This document shows, in pieces, positions 12,501-21,637 of a DNA stretch of 64,000 bases. Each line of letters starts with the position of its first letter. The stretch's first letter is position 1. Both the position numbers and the translations under genes were made by a program. This DNA comes from Acanthaster planci (Eukaryota; Echinodermata; Asteroidea; Valvatida; Acanthasteridae). The DNA is taken from NCBI RefSeq assembly GCF_001949145.1, contig NW_019091402.1:1865663-1929662 (forward strand), read 5' to 3'. The notes under the pieces were generated by a model. It saw only the letters and a list, made by a program, of their open reading frames with translations. It ran no database searches and was not told where the DNA came from.

Positions 12501-15500
12501 ACAGTCACTGGTGAGCGTGTATTTTCTATATGGAACTCCAACATGCACAGGTTCAGTGTGTACATGTACAAAGTAGATTGCCAGCACAAAATGATCCAGG
12601 GTCTTTTGTGCAGTCCTCTTCACTGCATTTGGCTTACTGCACAAGGATGCACATGAAACAGTGAAGCACAGTTGTTGGGCAGCACAAAAGTGCAATCTGA
12701 TATTCCTGTGACGGACTCTTGGTGCAGTGCACAACACAACACAGCTGTGCTTCTTTGAGGTGTTTACCAAATGACCCAAAGAGTGACTTCAGCATAGGAG
12801 GGTTAAACCACATACAAAATCAGTTGCAATAACGCACACAATATTGTTCATTATAATCACCAAAACAGCTTCTCACATCTAGGAGTATCTCCAGCTACGA
12901 TTTAGCAAGATTTAAGAGACAAACAATAGTTCTTGTCCTGTCAAAAATTTCTATTCGGGACCTTTAAATATTTTAATGAATAATTTACTTTTTGAACCAT
13001 AAGATTTCTGTCAGTTTTCATTTGAATCTGCCAGAAACAAGCCTCCATGTGCAACTTTTCAAAACTTTCAAATTTTTAAAACACGAAAGAAAGTTCTCCC
13101 TTTCTTTTCATGAATTTTGCATTTGAACATTCACATTTGGAAAATAATTTTCAAATATTCAGATATTCCGCAATCTGTATCTTAATAACCATCTCAGAAA
13201 TGGCAGGAGATCCTTAATTGAAGTTCTGAGCATAGAGAACACTGACGGATATTGATTACCTTCCTAACGTATAATTATATATATATTCCTTAATGTTTTG
13301 ACACAATTTGAGACTTGAGACATCATTGCTGCATAACACAGCACTCATGTACATTTAACCCCTTGACGACGGGAATTTCTTCCCGAAAGCCGACTTCAAG
13401 AATTCCAGCCTCGCTTGGCCACGAAGGCCACCTGCCACACTGCAAATTCTCGATTTGTGGCCCTGCTGCTCTGCACGCTTTGAATTACCCGGTGAAAAGG
13501 CTGATTGTTCGGTGGCATGCGGCTCTACTCACCCTTCCACATTCCCGTTGCCTCTTTTCAAAGTGGGGACTATTGTGAAGCTGGTGATTATGATGCAAAT
13601 TCGGTCTTTTCATTTCTTGGCTACGCACAAAGGCCAATCACCATATATACAAGAGCCAGGGTCTGCCTTCTTTCACCGTGTTCGCTCGAGCGTGGGCCAA
13701 GAATAATAGCTGAAAAGCGGGCTGAGGATCTCAATTTTTACGGCGTGTCTAGCCGCCTCCCGGCGCAAAGGGGTTAACTTCAGGCACACATGCATTTGGG
13801 CAAGTCGAAGCACCCTATCCACGCCGAGTTGAAGAGCACCCTCAGAGGCAAAGAAGAGACCATCGGTTGGAAAGGTTTCCAACCGAGCTCATACGAGAAC
13901 CCGGTGCACATGCAAAAATCGTACGACCACAAACCGGTCACGTGTGCTGAGCATGTCACGCAAAAAAATGCGCATGCACGTGGTAAGTTCTTAGCAAAGG
14001 ACTATGCCAAAATTTGCCCTTTCTTATTCCAGTTCAAGGTGGACTGGCCAGGGAGTTATTCAATAGGAGCGGTAAAATCTATTTTTCTCGCGAGTTGTCT
14101 GCTCTCGATGTTAAGAGCCTCAAAGGACACCACTGTGCTTTTACCAGGCAGAATATCCGTTACTGCTTGCCTTTGCAAACAGTCAGGGTTTAAGACAGCG
14201 AAGATCTACATATTTAAGGTTAAAGTGTAGATGCGCACCATTGAGTCGGCTGATCTCTTGGTTCTTGCGCTCCAGGACTTTCAGCAGCTCGCCCTTCTCG
14301 TACTCCAGGAGTTCCACGTTGCGGCTCAGCTGCTTGTAACTGAGGTTGCTGCCCTCGCTCGAGTCCCGGATGCTGGCCAAATCCTCTTTGCTCTGCCGGA
14401 GCTGCTCCTCTGTCAAAGTGACCAAAGAACGAATAATTGACACAATTTATGGGTAGTATGGGAACCGAGTACCATACTGAAAGGAAAGATGAGTATCTGG
14501 CTACTCAAAACCTCACCCACAAATTCTAAGAAAAGAGAAGAATGCAACGTGAAAAATGAAATCCGCATAGCAAACTCTATCTCACTCAAAACTCAACCTC
14601 TGGACATAAACATAAAAATGTGTTTTAGCATTCCAGGTACAATGTACATGTAGCCTGTTTTTTGTTTAAAAAAGTTCCCTAATGAAATCCCTTTTAGCCT
14701 TTGGTTCTGCCTTTACCGTAAAGAATTCTATAAGAATTTCCAACATCAATCATAGGCAGTTATGGGTAATTGGTTCCATAACATGTAACCTATTTTTCAC
14801 ATCATTGGTCAGGTACTCAAGTAACCGGTTCTGATGCACAACCCTTTTGATCGATTAACTGAGTAACCTCATAACGTTTGCAGGCCTAGCCTGAACAGAT
14901 AATCTCCAGCAAGTACCAACATCTTCAGTTCTGAACTTAATTCTAAGGTACATAGCCCACAGTACGATGCACAGTACCAGTCTTACCGAGTCGCGCATTT
15001 GAAGCCTTCAGTTCGTCAACACTGCCAAGTGACGACTCCAACTTGGAGCTGGATGCAATCAGCTGTTTTTCTAACTCAAAGTAGCGTTGTTCTGTCAATT
15101 GGTGTAATGAACAATAATCCAAGGTCATCAGGGGTAAGAAAGTAACTTGACGTTTCCACCAGGATGCTCTGGGGCCCGGATGGGCCGACTGGGGCCCATC
15201 CTGGCAAAACACCAATTTCACACTCATTGATTCTTCTCAGAGCCACCACTCATATTGAAGAGTCCCAAATCCTCCGATTTCAATCTGATTTTACATACAC
15301 TCCGGGGGGTTAGGGTTATTTATCAGACTTTGACACGTACAAGACTGGTCAAAAAAATTTGAAGTACTTCTAAACAAATGCTTTGACATTTTCCCTGTTT
15401 GGCTCTGCAGGGCATTTTTATATCACTTTCTGATGGCTGATACACCACTCGGGAAGAAATTAATGATGTACTTATATGCATATATATGGAACACTTCCCC

Positions 15501-18500
15501 GTCATGCCCGTCAGTGTCCATCGCTGTACACACAGCGGAAAGAATTCCATATGTATACGGACATCACTTTGCACCCTGTGTAGAAACCCATGAGACTGGC
15601 CTGAAAAGTGTTTTCTAACATGCCCAAGTCAATGAGAATCCCTAAATGTTTTCACAGTTAAATCTGACTTGACAAGATAGGCATGATAGGGAATGTTACT
15701 ACTTTAAATGTCTGCTAGGCAATGTAACTGCAGGGATAAATAGTCGGGGTCCACATGGTATGCACAGGATGCCTATTAGGTTTTACGTTTTTGTTCCTGG
15801 ACTGCAGCGTCATGATATGAGTGTCCTTGGGTGAGGATTGTGGATTTGTGGACCCTCCTGTTTTTAGTTACTTCTACTAATAAAGGTTGGCCCTGAAAAA
15901 GAGCAGTACTCAGACGTTTCCTGATTGTCATGATCCCATTTGGGTCGCATTTGGAAGGGTAGATTGGGAGAAAAATGCAACTTTCTTCCCTTATGTCCGT
16001 TGATATAAACGCAGTCAACTTGACACACACGCACATGGCAGATTTGATGGATGACCTTCGGCTGGTCTCTTCAATACTCTTACTCCCTAACCTGCTTTTT
16101 CGACCAATCAGGGATCGACTTTCTAATGAGACCTTCCAGTAACCAATTAGAGACACTATACTAAGCAGGTTTGACAATATCGCCATGTGGATGTGTGCGT
16201 GTAAGTGTTATCTTTAATACTCTTACTCCCTAATGGACTCATCTCAACCAATCAGAGATCAGCTTTCTAATGAAACTTTTCAGTTTCAAATCAGAGACAC
16301 TCTACCAAGCACGTTTCACAATATTGCCATGTTTATTTTCGGTGGATGCGTGAATGCACAGGCTTTGTCAATGTCGTAGTTTTACCCCATAATTTCCCTA
16401 AAAAAAATCAAAACCCTGCCCTCTTTCTACAAAATTAACGCTGCAGTTCAGCGAAAAAAAGTCACTGTCATCTAGTTAGGCCATGAGAATAGAAGTTGTA
16501 AATTTGCATCTACATGTAACAGTTTCAAAAACACATGAGGTACATGTATTTTTCATTTTTCATTATTATTTTATTACAACCTCCAAGTACAGACTCTTTT
16601 CAAGTAGAATCCTGCCGAACTACAACCAAAAGCCTCACTGAGGGACGACCTACATGTAGGCCCTGCATCACTTCATGGATCAGGTCAAATAGGGATCTGA
16701 AATATCAGTGTCCAACTCAGAAACAGTTCCATATACGGACAACTCTTGATGTCCCTGTGCACAAACCTTTGAGACCTGTCAGAAAAACGTGTTTTCTTTG
16801 TAAATGCTTTGGAACTTTCTTAGCTAAATTTCACATTTAGGACGTTATCCCCTTCTGATGTCTGTTGCAACATTTTGAATGGAAAATTAGTGTTGTCTGT
16901 ATATAAACTCCTTCCTCCAGCTCTATCTGAAAAACTGTCTACATGTAAATGTTTTGGAATCAACGGCTCAAGGACAATCCTCCCACTCCCATGTCGGGAG
17001 CGTAACACCTGGACATACATGTATGAAAGCCATCTAAACTGACCTACATTAATGTAAGTATGTATGTGTTTTATAGAGCTGCTAGATTTGGAACCGATTT
17101 TTGTGATTTTGATTCTTTTTCTTACAAATAATGAAATGTTTGTAAATAATGATTTTTGGGGACGGTGGCATGGGGACATGCGGGCGGTGGACGCCGATCT
17201 ATAACTTCTATTCTCATGCTCGTGGTCTGACACCCGGGGAACTTCTGTACATTACTGAATAGCACAAGGGGTAAATTTGCCCCTTTGGTGTGTGTAGTAA
17301 AAGTCCACAGTGACGTCACACGGCCAGCGAGAATGGCCTTGGCCGACAGAGACATGAACAAATGAATGAGGGTGCTGTTTATTTGAAAACTCATTATCTT
17401 AAATACGAAATTGTGATTAAAATTTGTTTTATGCATGCTGTAGCTCTTCTATTCAATTTCCAGTTTCAAATTTTTTGAAATTTGAACTGAAGCCAACATT
17501 TGATTCATTGAAATAAGGCACAAATAAGAACAAGGATTTTTTAAAATACGAATTTTGAGGTTTTCAGTTAAAATACGCACTCATTTTTGCATACAAAATG
17601 ATCAGATTTTGCTCTGCATTACACACGTACAAAAAACATCTCGAAACATCCCCACTTCAAATTCGATTTTTCTTTGCTTTGCAGAGTCCGATGGAATCCA
17701 AATTAATATCAAAATATTTTTTACATCGTCTTCACGATAACTTTAAAAATAACACAGAAAAATAAATTCAGATTTATTAGCCTCCTTACCTTAGGTGAGC
17801 CTGAAAGCTTAAATCTAATTCTTTTTCTATATGTACATGTATATAGCAAAGAGGTCTGGAAATGCACAATCCCCATCATGTGTAATGTATTTTGCCTACA
17901 TGATATAGGCTGTTGCTGCAATTACAAGCTACATGTAGGCCTAATCATGAATTTCCCAATGCAAATGCAATGGTATGCCATGATGGTGGACATTACTAAC
18001 ATTACATGACTAAGGCTGCATCCGAATCTGTTGTCTAGAGCTAGGTCTAGGTCTTCGCTCCATTGGAAATGTGTGGAGACACAGAAACAATAGACCTAGC
18101 CGTAGCTCTGCAACCCCGTTTCGGACACGGCCTAAGACTCTTCTTACTCAGTCTTAGACATGTTAGACAATTAGGCTAAGCTGCTATTCCATTGCTAAGG
18201 TTATAATCATACTAGTAACACTAAGCATGCTAAGTTAATAAGCACAATAAGTAGGACTAGTAGTAGTACTACTCAGTAGCATGACCTGATTACGAAACTG
18301 TTCAGTCATATTAGCACGCCAGTGAGCAGGCCGTTAGTCAGAAGGTGGGCCCTGATCAAACTTACATTGTAGCGATCTAACCTTTCAACAAGTGCAACGA
18401 ATCTGTCGAGCGATGTCTACACTTTGTCCGAAAACTGGGCAAAAGCTAACTCGAGGAACTAGTCTGGTACACATGCACAGTAGGCATGTTGAGGAATAAA

Positions 18501-18686
18501 CTCACCAGAATTCACTTTAAGTTTCTCCAGTTTGGTCTTCAACCCATCTTGAGCAGTCTCCTTCGAATCAATAAGGGCTTCAAGCTTTTCTCGAACATTT
18601 TGCGGCACCGAATCGATTTCTGCCGAGCTCAGGACAGCAGTCAAAAATTTGAGTTCAGCATGTTCGCCCGCCATCGTGCTCGCCAT
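314..18686 (-). CDS. TPR: Nucleoprotein TPR, N-terminal part of gene (16 coding exons, continues off left edge)
   Basis: TPR is the large coiled-coil protein of the nuclear pore basket; it acts in mRNA export, nuclear-envelope organisation and spindle checkpoint anchoring. Sixteen exons can be joined in frame (18686-18506, 15091-14987, 14409-14239, 12257-12154, 11712-11599, 11065-10922, 9746-9666, 8606-8450, one of 7347-7178 or 6115-5946, 4470-4378, 3618-3514, 2982-2875, 2632-2508, 2073-1972, 1360-1204, 513-314), giving 706 residues. All introns are GT-AG and phases agree at every junction. Segments match vertebrate TPR as I recall it: [52 protein letters not shown] and [10 protein letters not shown], in the right order. 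Family members are about 2,400 residues, so roughly the first 30 percent is here. The remaining coiled coil and acidic tail lie beyond position 1. The product is heptad-rich throughout, with no membrane segment. Confidence 0.95.
1204..1360 (-). CDS. TPR: TPR exon 15
   Basis: 157 bp, phase 2 to phase 0, residues 587-639. The correct frame reads [24 protein letters not shown], matching vertebrate [20 protein letters not shown] longer open frame over the same bases (1148-1396) is out of frame. The donor is GTCAGT. Confidence 0.9.
1972..2073 (-). CDS. TPR: TPR exon 14
   Basis: 102 bp, phase 2 to phase 2, residues about 553-587. [19 protein letters not shown] matches vertebrate NIEELQQQNQRLLVALREL. 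The donor is GTACGT. Confidence 0.92.
2130..2385 (+). repeat. SINE-like element with tRNA B box
   Basis: Contains GTGGTTTAGGGTTTG (A-box-like) and GTGTTCGAATCC (B box), followed by a non-tRNA body ending in AT-rich sequence. It lies in the TPR intron between exons 13 and 14. Confidence 0.5.
2508..2632 (-). CDS. TPR: TPR exon 13
   Basis: 125 bp, phase 0 to phase 2, residues 512-553. [14 protein letters not shown] and [20 protein letters not shown] closely follow vertebrate IRVLLMELEEARG and the serine-rich VISQHLVSYR segment. Confidence 0.93.
2875..2982 (-). CDS. TPR: TPR exon 12
   Basis: 108 bp, phase 0, residues 476-511, from [17 protein letters not shown] to CTDLGHQ. The acceptor is ATTTCAG and the donor GTAAAT. 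Confidence 0.88.
3514..3618 (-). CDS. TPR: TPR exon 11
   Basis: 105 bp, phase 0, residues 441-475. [19 protein letters not shown] aligns with vertebrate EVEAKAPILKRQREEYERA. The acceptor is TTTTTTAG and the donor GTGAGT. Confidence 0.92.
4378..4470 (-). CDS. TPR: TPR exon 10
   Basis: 93 bp, phase 0, residues 410-440. [12 protein letters not shown] then [17 protein letters not shown] matches vertebrate LYNAYVETQDQL...KYLDEIV. The donor is GTGAGT. Confidence 0.92.
4904..5067. repeat. Palindrome of about 160 bp in a TPR intron
   Basis: Arms ACAAATATTGACTGCTT and AAGCAGTCAATATTTGT, and GGAGCATTCTATTTTCC and GGAAAATGGAATGCTCC, around a CTCAGCTTTCCCTCA centre. It is repeated at 6239-6401 inside the duplicated block and adjoins a family G MITE in both places. 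Confidence 0.78.
5077..5333 (+). mobile_element. MITE with ATTCCAGAAATTAGGGGTC termini, family G
   Basis: Terminal inverted repeats GTAATTCCAGAAATTAGGGG and GGACCCTAATTTCTGGAAT, with conserved internal GTGTCCCTGTCACATCTGAC. Other copies are at 6412, 33778, 51694, 54151 and 54629. Confidence 0.75.
5695..5945 (-). pseudogene. Decayed tandem copies of the 3' end of TPR exon 9
   Basis: Two units of about 120 bp, at roughly 5695-5790 and 5812-5930, resemble the last 70 bp of exon 9 plus the start of its intron. Shared anchors are CTGAGTTAG, GGATTTCAAGAAGC and GGGGAGAGA. In the second unit the donor GT has become AT. The copy B block retains one full unit at about 7040-7160. Confidence 0.65.
5946..6115 (-). 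CDS. TPR: TPR exon 9, copy A
   Basis: Same length, splice sites and predicted residues as copy B, with a few silent differences. It is physically nearest exon 10. One of the two copies is probably an artefact of joining alternative haplotype contigs. I cannot tell from the sequence which copy represents the chromosome. Confidence 0.8.
6239..6401. repeat. Second copy of the intronic palindrome
   Basis: Same arms and centre as 4904-5067, with the left and right arms nearly unchanged. Part of block B. Confidence 0.75.
6412..6656 (+). mobile_element. Family G MITE (copy in block B)
   Basis: The equivalent of 5077-5333 within the duplicated block. It differs by several substitutions and small indels. 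Confidence 0.72.
7178..7347 (-). CDS. TPR: TPR exon 9, copy B
   Basis: 170 bp (phase 1 to phase 0), encoding [12 protein letters not shown], a basic RRKG turn, [16 protein letters not shown] and GLTLTQ; vertebrate TPR has the same order. It lies in the block 6214-7444, bounded by single N characters. It is the exon physically nearest exon 8. Copy A at 5946-6115 encodes the same residues. Because 170 is not a multiple of 3, both copies cannot be used together in frame. Confidence 0.85.
7851..8039 (-). mobile_element. Short TTAA-type MITE, family D (inverted arm)
   Basis: About 190 bp with ends AACCCCTTCACGGCCGG and AGCGAAGGGGTTT. Internal GTCCAGCAGCAGGCCC is the reverse complement of the neighbouring element at 8059-8249. 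The terminal TTAA is degenerate. Confidence 0.65.
8059..8249 (+). mobile_element. Short TTAA-type MITE, family D
   Basis: 191 bp, ends TTAACCCCTTAACGC and GGCGTTAAGGGGCTAA. Contains TTCATCATGCACCTGCGG and CCGCAGCCCGGCAGTC, tracts also seen at 37761-38146. It lies 20 bp from its inverted partner. Confidence 0.7.
8450..8606 (-). CDS. TPR: TPR exon 8
   Basis: 157 bp, phase 0 to phase 1, residues 301-353. Begins [13 protein letters not shown] and contains AVEELQKLL, matching vertebrate AVEELHKLL. The donor GTAGGT was chosen over a GTGTCT five bases downstream because only GTAGGT joins exon 9 in frame to give [12 protein letters not shown]. Confidence 0.86.
8944..9528 (+). mobile_element. TTAA-flanked MITE, family C
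   Basis: 585 bp with ends TTAACCACGTCCTGCCGCG and GCAAAGTGGTTAA. The interior is shared, inverted, with 61004-61578 (for example GAGCCACACAGCACC and AAAGAGGTCAGCAG). No coding capacity. Confidence 0.7.
9666..9746 (-). CDS. TPR: TPR exon 7
   Basis: 81 bp, phase 0, residues 274-300. Contains [16 protein letters not shown], equivalent to the vertebrate stretch FHNELNAHIKLSNLY. The acceptor is TTTGTAG and the donor GTGAGC. Confidence 0.9.
9929..10324 (+). mobile_element. TTAA-flanked MITE, family A
   Basis: Begins TTAACCCCTTCGCGACGGGA and ends CCCGGCGTCAAGGGGTTAA, giving inverted termini flanked by the TTAA target typical of piggyBac-like elements. No transposase frame. An inverted relative is at 13355-13777. 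Confidence 0.75.
10381..10900. repeat. Degenerate CTTGTGA-based tandem repeat
   Basis: About 500 bp of irregular GGACTTGTGATGGACTTGTG variants between TPR exons 7 and 6. The period drifts between roughly 12 and 24 bases. It shares the CTTGTGA core with the repeat at the left edge. Confidence 0.7.
10922..11065 (-). CDS. TPR: TPR exon 6
   Basis: 144 bp, phase 0, residues 226-273, from SNQILELQ to VVKMKE. The sequence is typical charged coiled coil. The donor GTCAGA is unusual but gives exact phase agreement with exon 7. Confidence 0.85.
11266..11562 (+). mobile_element. Interspersed repeat, family I
   Basis: About 297 bp from CTAACCCTCCAGCCTAC to GGTCGGCGTTAA. The inverted relative at 36919-37231 shares ATCAGCCTGCATC and CTGATGCACTGTGCTGCGTC. 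Between TPR exons 6 and 5. Confidence 0.65.
11599..11712 (-). CDS. TPR: TPR exon 5
   Basis: 114 bp, phase 0, residues 188-225. It starts exactly at [10 protein letters not shown], which is almost identical in vertebrate TPR, and continues with LSSQNEWL and [11 protein letters not shown]. The acceptor CATGAAG has a poor pyrimidine tract. The donor is GTGAGT. Confidence 0.92.
12154..12257 (-). CDS. TPR: TPR exon 4
   Basis: 104 bp, enters in phase 1 and leaves in phase 0. It encodes residues about 153-187 ending MSTK, and contains LQVQIDELQ, which corresponds to vertebrate LQLKLDELQ. Confidence 0.88.
12457..12806 (+). mobile_element. TTAA-flanked MITE, family B
   Basis: 350 bp with ends TTAACCCTCCTTTAG and GCATAGGAGGGTTAA, in the TPR intron between exons 4 and 3. 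A second copy in the same orientation is at 42375. Confidence 0.75.
13355..13777 (-). mobile_element. TTAA-flanked MITE, family A (inverted copy)
   Basis: Reverse-oriented relative of the element at 9929. Shared internal tracts include GCTCGAGCG, AAAGCGGGCTGAGG and CACTTTGAAAAGAGGCAACG-type sequence on the opposite strand. Ends are TTAACCCCTTGACGACGGGA and GCGCAAAGGGGTTAA. Confidence 0.75.
14239..14409 (-). CDS. TPR: TPR exon 3
   Basis: 171 bp, phase 1 to phase 1, residues about 96-153, strongly heptad-like and charged. The acceptor is TTGACAG. The donor GTGCGC is weak, but it is the only GT that keeps phase 1 with exon 4. Confidence 0.85.
14987..15091 (-). CDS. TPR: TPR exon 2
   Basis: 105 bp, phase 1 to phase 1. 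It starts after TTGACAG and encodes the segment [10 protein letters not shown], matching vertebrate QQYFEIEKRL. The donor is GTAAGA. Confidence 0.9.
16070..16335. repeat. Tandem duplication of about 135 bp
   Basis: Two units share AATACTCTTACTCCCTAA, CGACTTTCTAATGA/CAGCTTTCTAATGA and CACAATATTGCCATGT-type ends. In the TPR intron between exons 2 and 1. Confidence 0.6.
18014..18132 (+). mobile_element. 119-bp MITE, family H
   Basis: Starts GGCTGCATCCGAATCTG and ends CGTTTCGGACACGGCC, with inverted AGAGCTAGGTCTA and TAGACCTAGCCGTAGCTCT arms. A near-identical 119-bp copy is at 32396-32514. Confidence 0.7.
18506..18686 (-). CDS. TPR: TPR exon 1 (start codon)
   Basis: Encodes residues 1-60 plus one base, ending in phase 1 at a GTGAGT donor. 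The ATG at 18686 has a good context (aaaATGG). A second in-frame Met four codons later (18674) is an alternative start. The open frame continues upstream to 18734, but those residues do not look like TPR. The motif [13 protein letters not shown] aligns with the vertebrate N terminus. Confidence 0.88.
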
Positions 18687-21428
18687 TTTAAAATTAGCTA
18701 CAGTGTCTCTTGTTTGACAATTCAATACACACATTTATCGATGGTGTGCTTTCCTTTACATTCCTTGCATTTATATGTAATAGATTACGACCTACACACA
18801 TGCATTATATATTACTTCAACTGTTTTCCCCAAAGATATGAGTAAAGTAGGATGAAATTACTGCAATTGTTGTGATTAGAAAATATCTTAATGACACATT
18901 GGATACTCCGTAATTAGGGCTATAAACAGCCGTCGGCGCAGCAAACTCAGCGGCTGTTGAATCTGGCTAATATAACCACAGATAAAATCCGTTATCGCGT
19001 GAGGTTTACACATCTGGCCCGGGCCCGGGGGGGCGTTTTGACGAGGATGGGCTATTGAATACCCCCACCCCCACACAAACTTTTCCATAGTGAGAAAAAA
19101 ATAAGACGGAAGATTTTTTTTGACTTGCTAACTTGCAACGAAAATGTATTCAACAGCACTCTAAAATCAAAAAGGGAGAACACTTTTTCAAAGCCATAAA
19201 TATGCTGCTCTGATGTAATATTCTCGAGGAATGTAATACGTAAAAATTTAAAGAGGTACGTCTGTATGAACATCGCCCCCATATGAGTGTCATATGGTGT
19301 CAGCCCCCCCTCCTGCTTTTTAAATGCCCGCATAGATGGGAAGTCATCGACCCATGATTCCGCACCACCCCCAATTCCAACACAAACCTGCGTCACTGGA
19401 TGTTGTATACAACTCTATGAGCCAAATAACAATTTATAATTGTCAAATCTATCAAAAGTAACAAGTCGGTTCGAAAGATATTTAACTGTAGAAATGAACT
19501 GTGGCCTAAGTCTTTCTTCTCACTGTTCAACCCATGGGCGTAATTAGGGAGTGTAAGGATATATTATCATATCCATATCCCATGACACTTTTGAGGGGAT
19601 GGGCTATTGAATCACCCCCCCCCCCATGCACACTTTTGAGGTGGATTAGAATATTTCGGACCTTCCAACGACCAAAATGTATTCAATAGCAAGGGGAGCA
19701 ACATTTCAAAAGCCATACGTTTCTCTGTCAACTGGTAAAAGTCAGCAGCGTATCCATTCAGTTTTTGGTGTCTGGGGCAAATTCAAAATCGACTGCTGCT
19801 TCGGGCTCATTCAACATGATGTTGGAGAGAAATAGAAAAACCAAAAGCCTCACTCGAGGTTCCGACATCCTTGCTTTATTTGCTGGTGGTGTTTTCTTAG
19901 GGCTTTGGTGCTAATATTTTGAAAAGTAAATAATAACTATTTCTTTCTTTCCTAATCACCTATGAAGTATTCTTTGTAAAAAAAAAATCCGTGCGGGGGG
20001 GCATCTCGATATTTAACTTAAAATGGGCTTGAAAGTTCTGCTTGAAAGTTCTGCCCGGTTCCATCGCCATTACCAAACTTAAATGTATATGTGCTCCCCC
20101 CCCCCATATGCCACTGTTACAAGTTTCATTGCCATGTTTTGACAGTTTGAGGGTAATTCGCTAATGAAGGCGAGAGTTGGGGTCCGGTCACGCTTCCTAT
20201 TTTGGCAATTTCCCCATTGTCCGTTACTTGTGACCGAGCCAGTGAAAGGCGCTGATGTGAGACACCCGATTCCCTTGCTGTGAGGTACTTTCTAGTCTGA
20301 AGATATCGATAGAAGTGTTGAAACATAAGTTAGGGGTCTATCCAGAGTAAACTGCACCACTCTTCGGCAAAGGAATAGCTGCCGAAGTGCAGTCATTTAT
20401 GGATGGCCAGTCATATTGGAATGTACATAGTGGGTCGAACATAATTTCTCGGGGGGGGGTTGAATAGGACGAGGCACATATACGTGTAAGTTTAGTAATG
20501 GCGATGGAACCGGGTAGAACTTTCAAGCACGTTTTAAGTTAAACATCGAGATGGTCATTGCTGTGCTACATGTGTTGATGGAACTGCTTTTCACAATATG
20601 CATGTGCGACCGATGTCAGACAAGTAAATTTCATACAATTGACGAAGGTGGGTTGATCTTTGAACCATCGTCGTTCTCCCATCGTCCAACCATCGTTGTT
20701 ACTGTGTTAGCTATAACTGACTTTTTAATTAAGTACTAAGTGGAATTATTTCAGGGCCGCCATTGCCAACTTTCATCCCGAGAGTGTATCTGGTCCTGAG
20801 AAGGGATAGGCCAATGGGTCCTTTTTCTGAGCCGATAATTATCCAAACTTTTTCAGTCTGTCTAGCAGAATCGTCCGATATTAATACCGTGTCGCCTGTC
20901 GGTACTTCTGAGTCATCAAAAGAGATTTTTAAAAAGGCAATATGTCGGGGGTGGGGGTGTTGATAAGTCACTAGCTGTGATCGGAGCTCCCGTAGCTACT
21001 GGTTTTTCACAGTTTAACGACAGCCTAGAACTTGTATTTGCCAAAAAACTTGTCTCGTCGATATTGTGCGGTGTTTTCAACATGTGCTTTCGTATTTTTT
21101 CCATGGCTTCTGGGGTCGGTGTGGGAGGAGGGGCGCTAGACCTGTGGTCGTTTGTAATCCCCAAGGGAATTCTGATTCTGAACGATAACTATTACGTAAC
21201 TGTTAGATAAGTACATGATAGCGGCTCCAACACTGATTGCTTGTCCACGGTGCTCTCGAGACACGTCTGAAACAGGGCATTTTTTAACCCTAACTTATAG
21301 GGTGTGTGCAAAATCGTACTGAAATCAGAGAATTGAAGACTACCATGGTTAGTGCAGTTCTGCGAGACTACCTTCCATCGTTTTTCCTCCGGTGTGCTCC
21401 AACTGATGCTGGCCGAGGATCTACGGCC
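18687..21428. other. Intergenic: divergent TPR/P450 promoter region
   Basis: 2.7 kb between two divergent start codons. It holds the foldback 20002-20553 and two diverged copies of a C-rich repeat containing GATGGGCTATTGAAT (about 19045 and 19600). No convincing core promoter motif or coding exon was recognised. Short open frames at 20729-21164 (minus) are unassigned. Confidence 0.7.
20002..20553. mobile_element. Foldback element between TPR and the P450
   Basis: Arms of about 90 bp in inverted orientation: CATCTCGATATTTAACTTAA with TTAAGTTAAACATCGAGATG, then CGGTTCCATCGCCATTAC with GTAATGGCGATGGAACCG. Both arms end in a homopolymeric C/G run. Confidence 0.7.
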
Positions 21429-21637
21429 ATGATTGACCCGTGGACAGTTATACTCCTCGGTCTGTGCGCGGTCCTGGGTGTGCTACGGTGGCACCTGGCT
21501 GGCCGAAATCCCGTCGCCGCTAGAAATCTCCCCCGCATGCCGTTTACATCATCTCTGGCCGATGCGTTCGAGGACATCCGCATCACTGCCCATCTGTTTC
21601 AACAGGGTTTGGGTCAGCCGCACCATATGCTCAACAG
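21429..21637 (+). CDS. CYP2U1: P450 first exon variant 1a
   Basis: 69 codons plus two bases, ending at a GTAAAC donor in phase 2. MIDPWTVILLGLCAVLGVL is a signal-anchor helix. It is followed by an Arg/Pro hinge, then SLADAFEDIRIT and GQPHHMLNR. The upstream in-frame Met at 21345 is less likely because it would put 28 extra residues before the anchor. The hinge lacks the usual PPGP. Confidence 0.78.

Noticed and set aside
13790-14230. 146-codon plus-strand open frame
   Set aside because: Intronic to TPR, on the opposite strand, with biased low-information composition and no family resemblance.
15776-16186. 136-codon minus-strand open frame in a TPR intron
   Set aside because: Overlaps the 16070-16335 tandem repeat, with no recognisable domain, no similarity to TPR and no splice-compatible ends.
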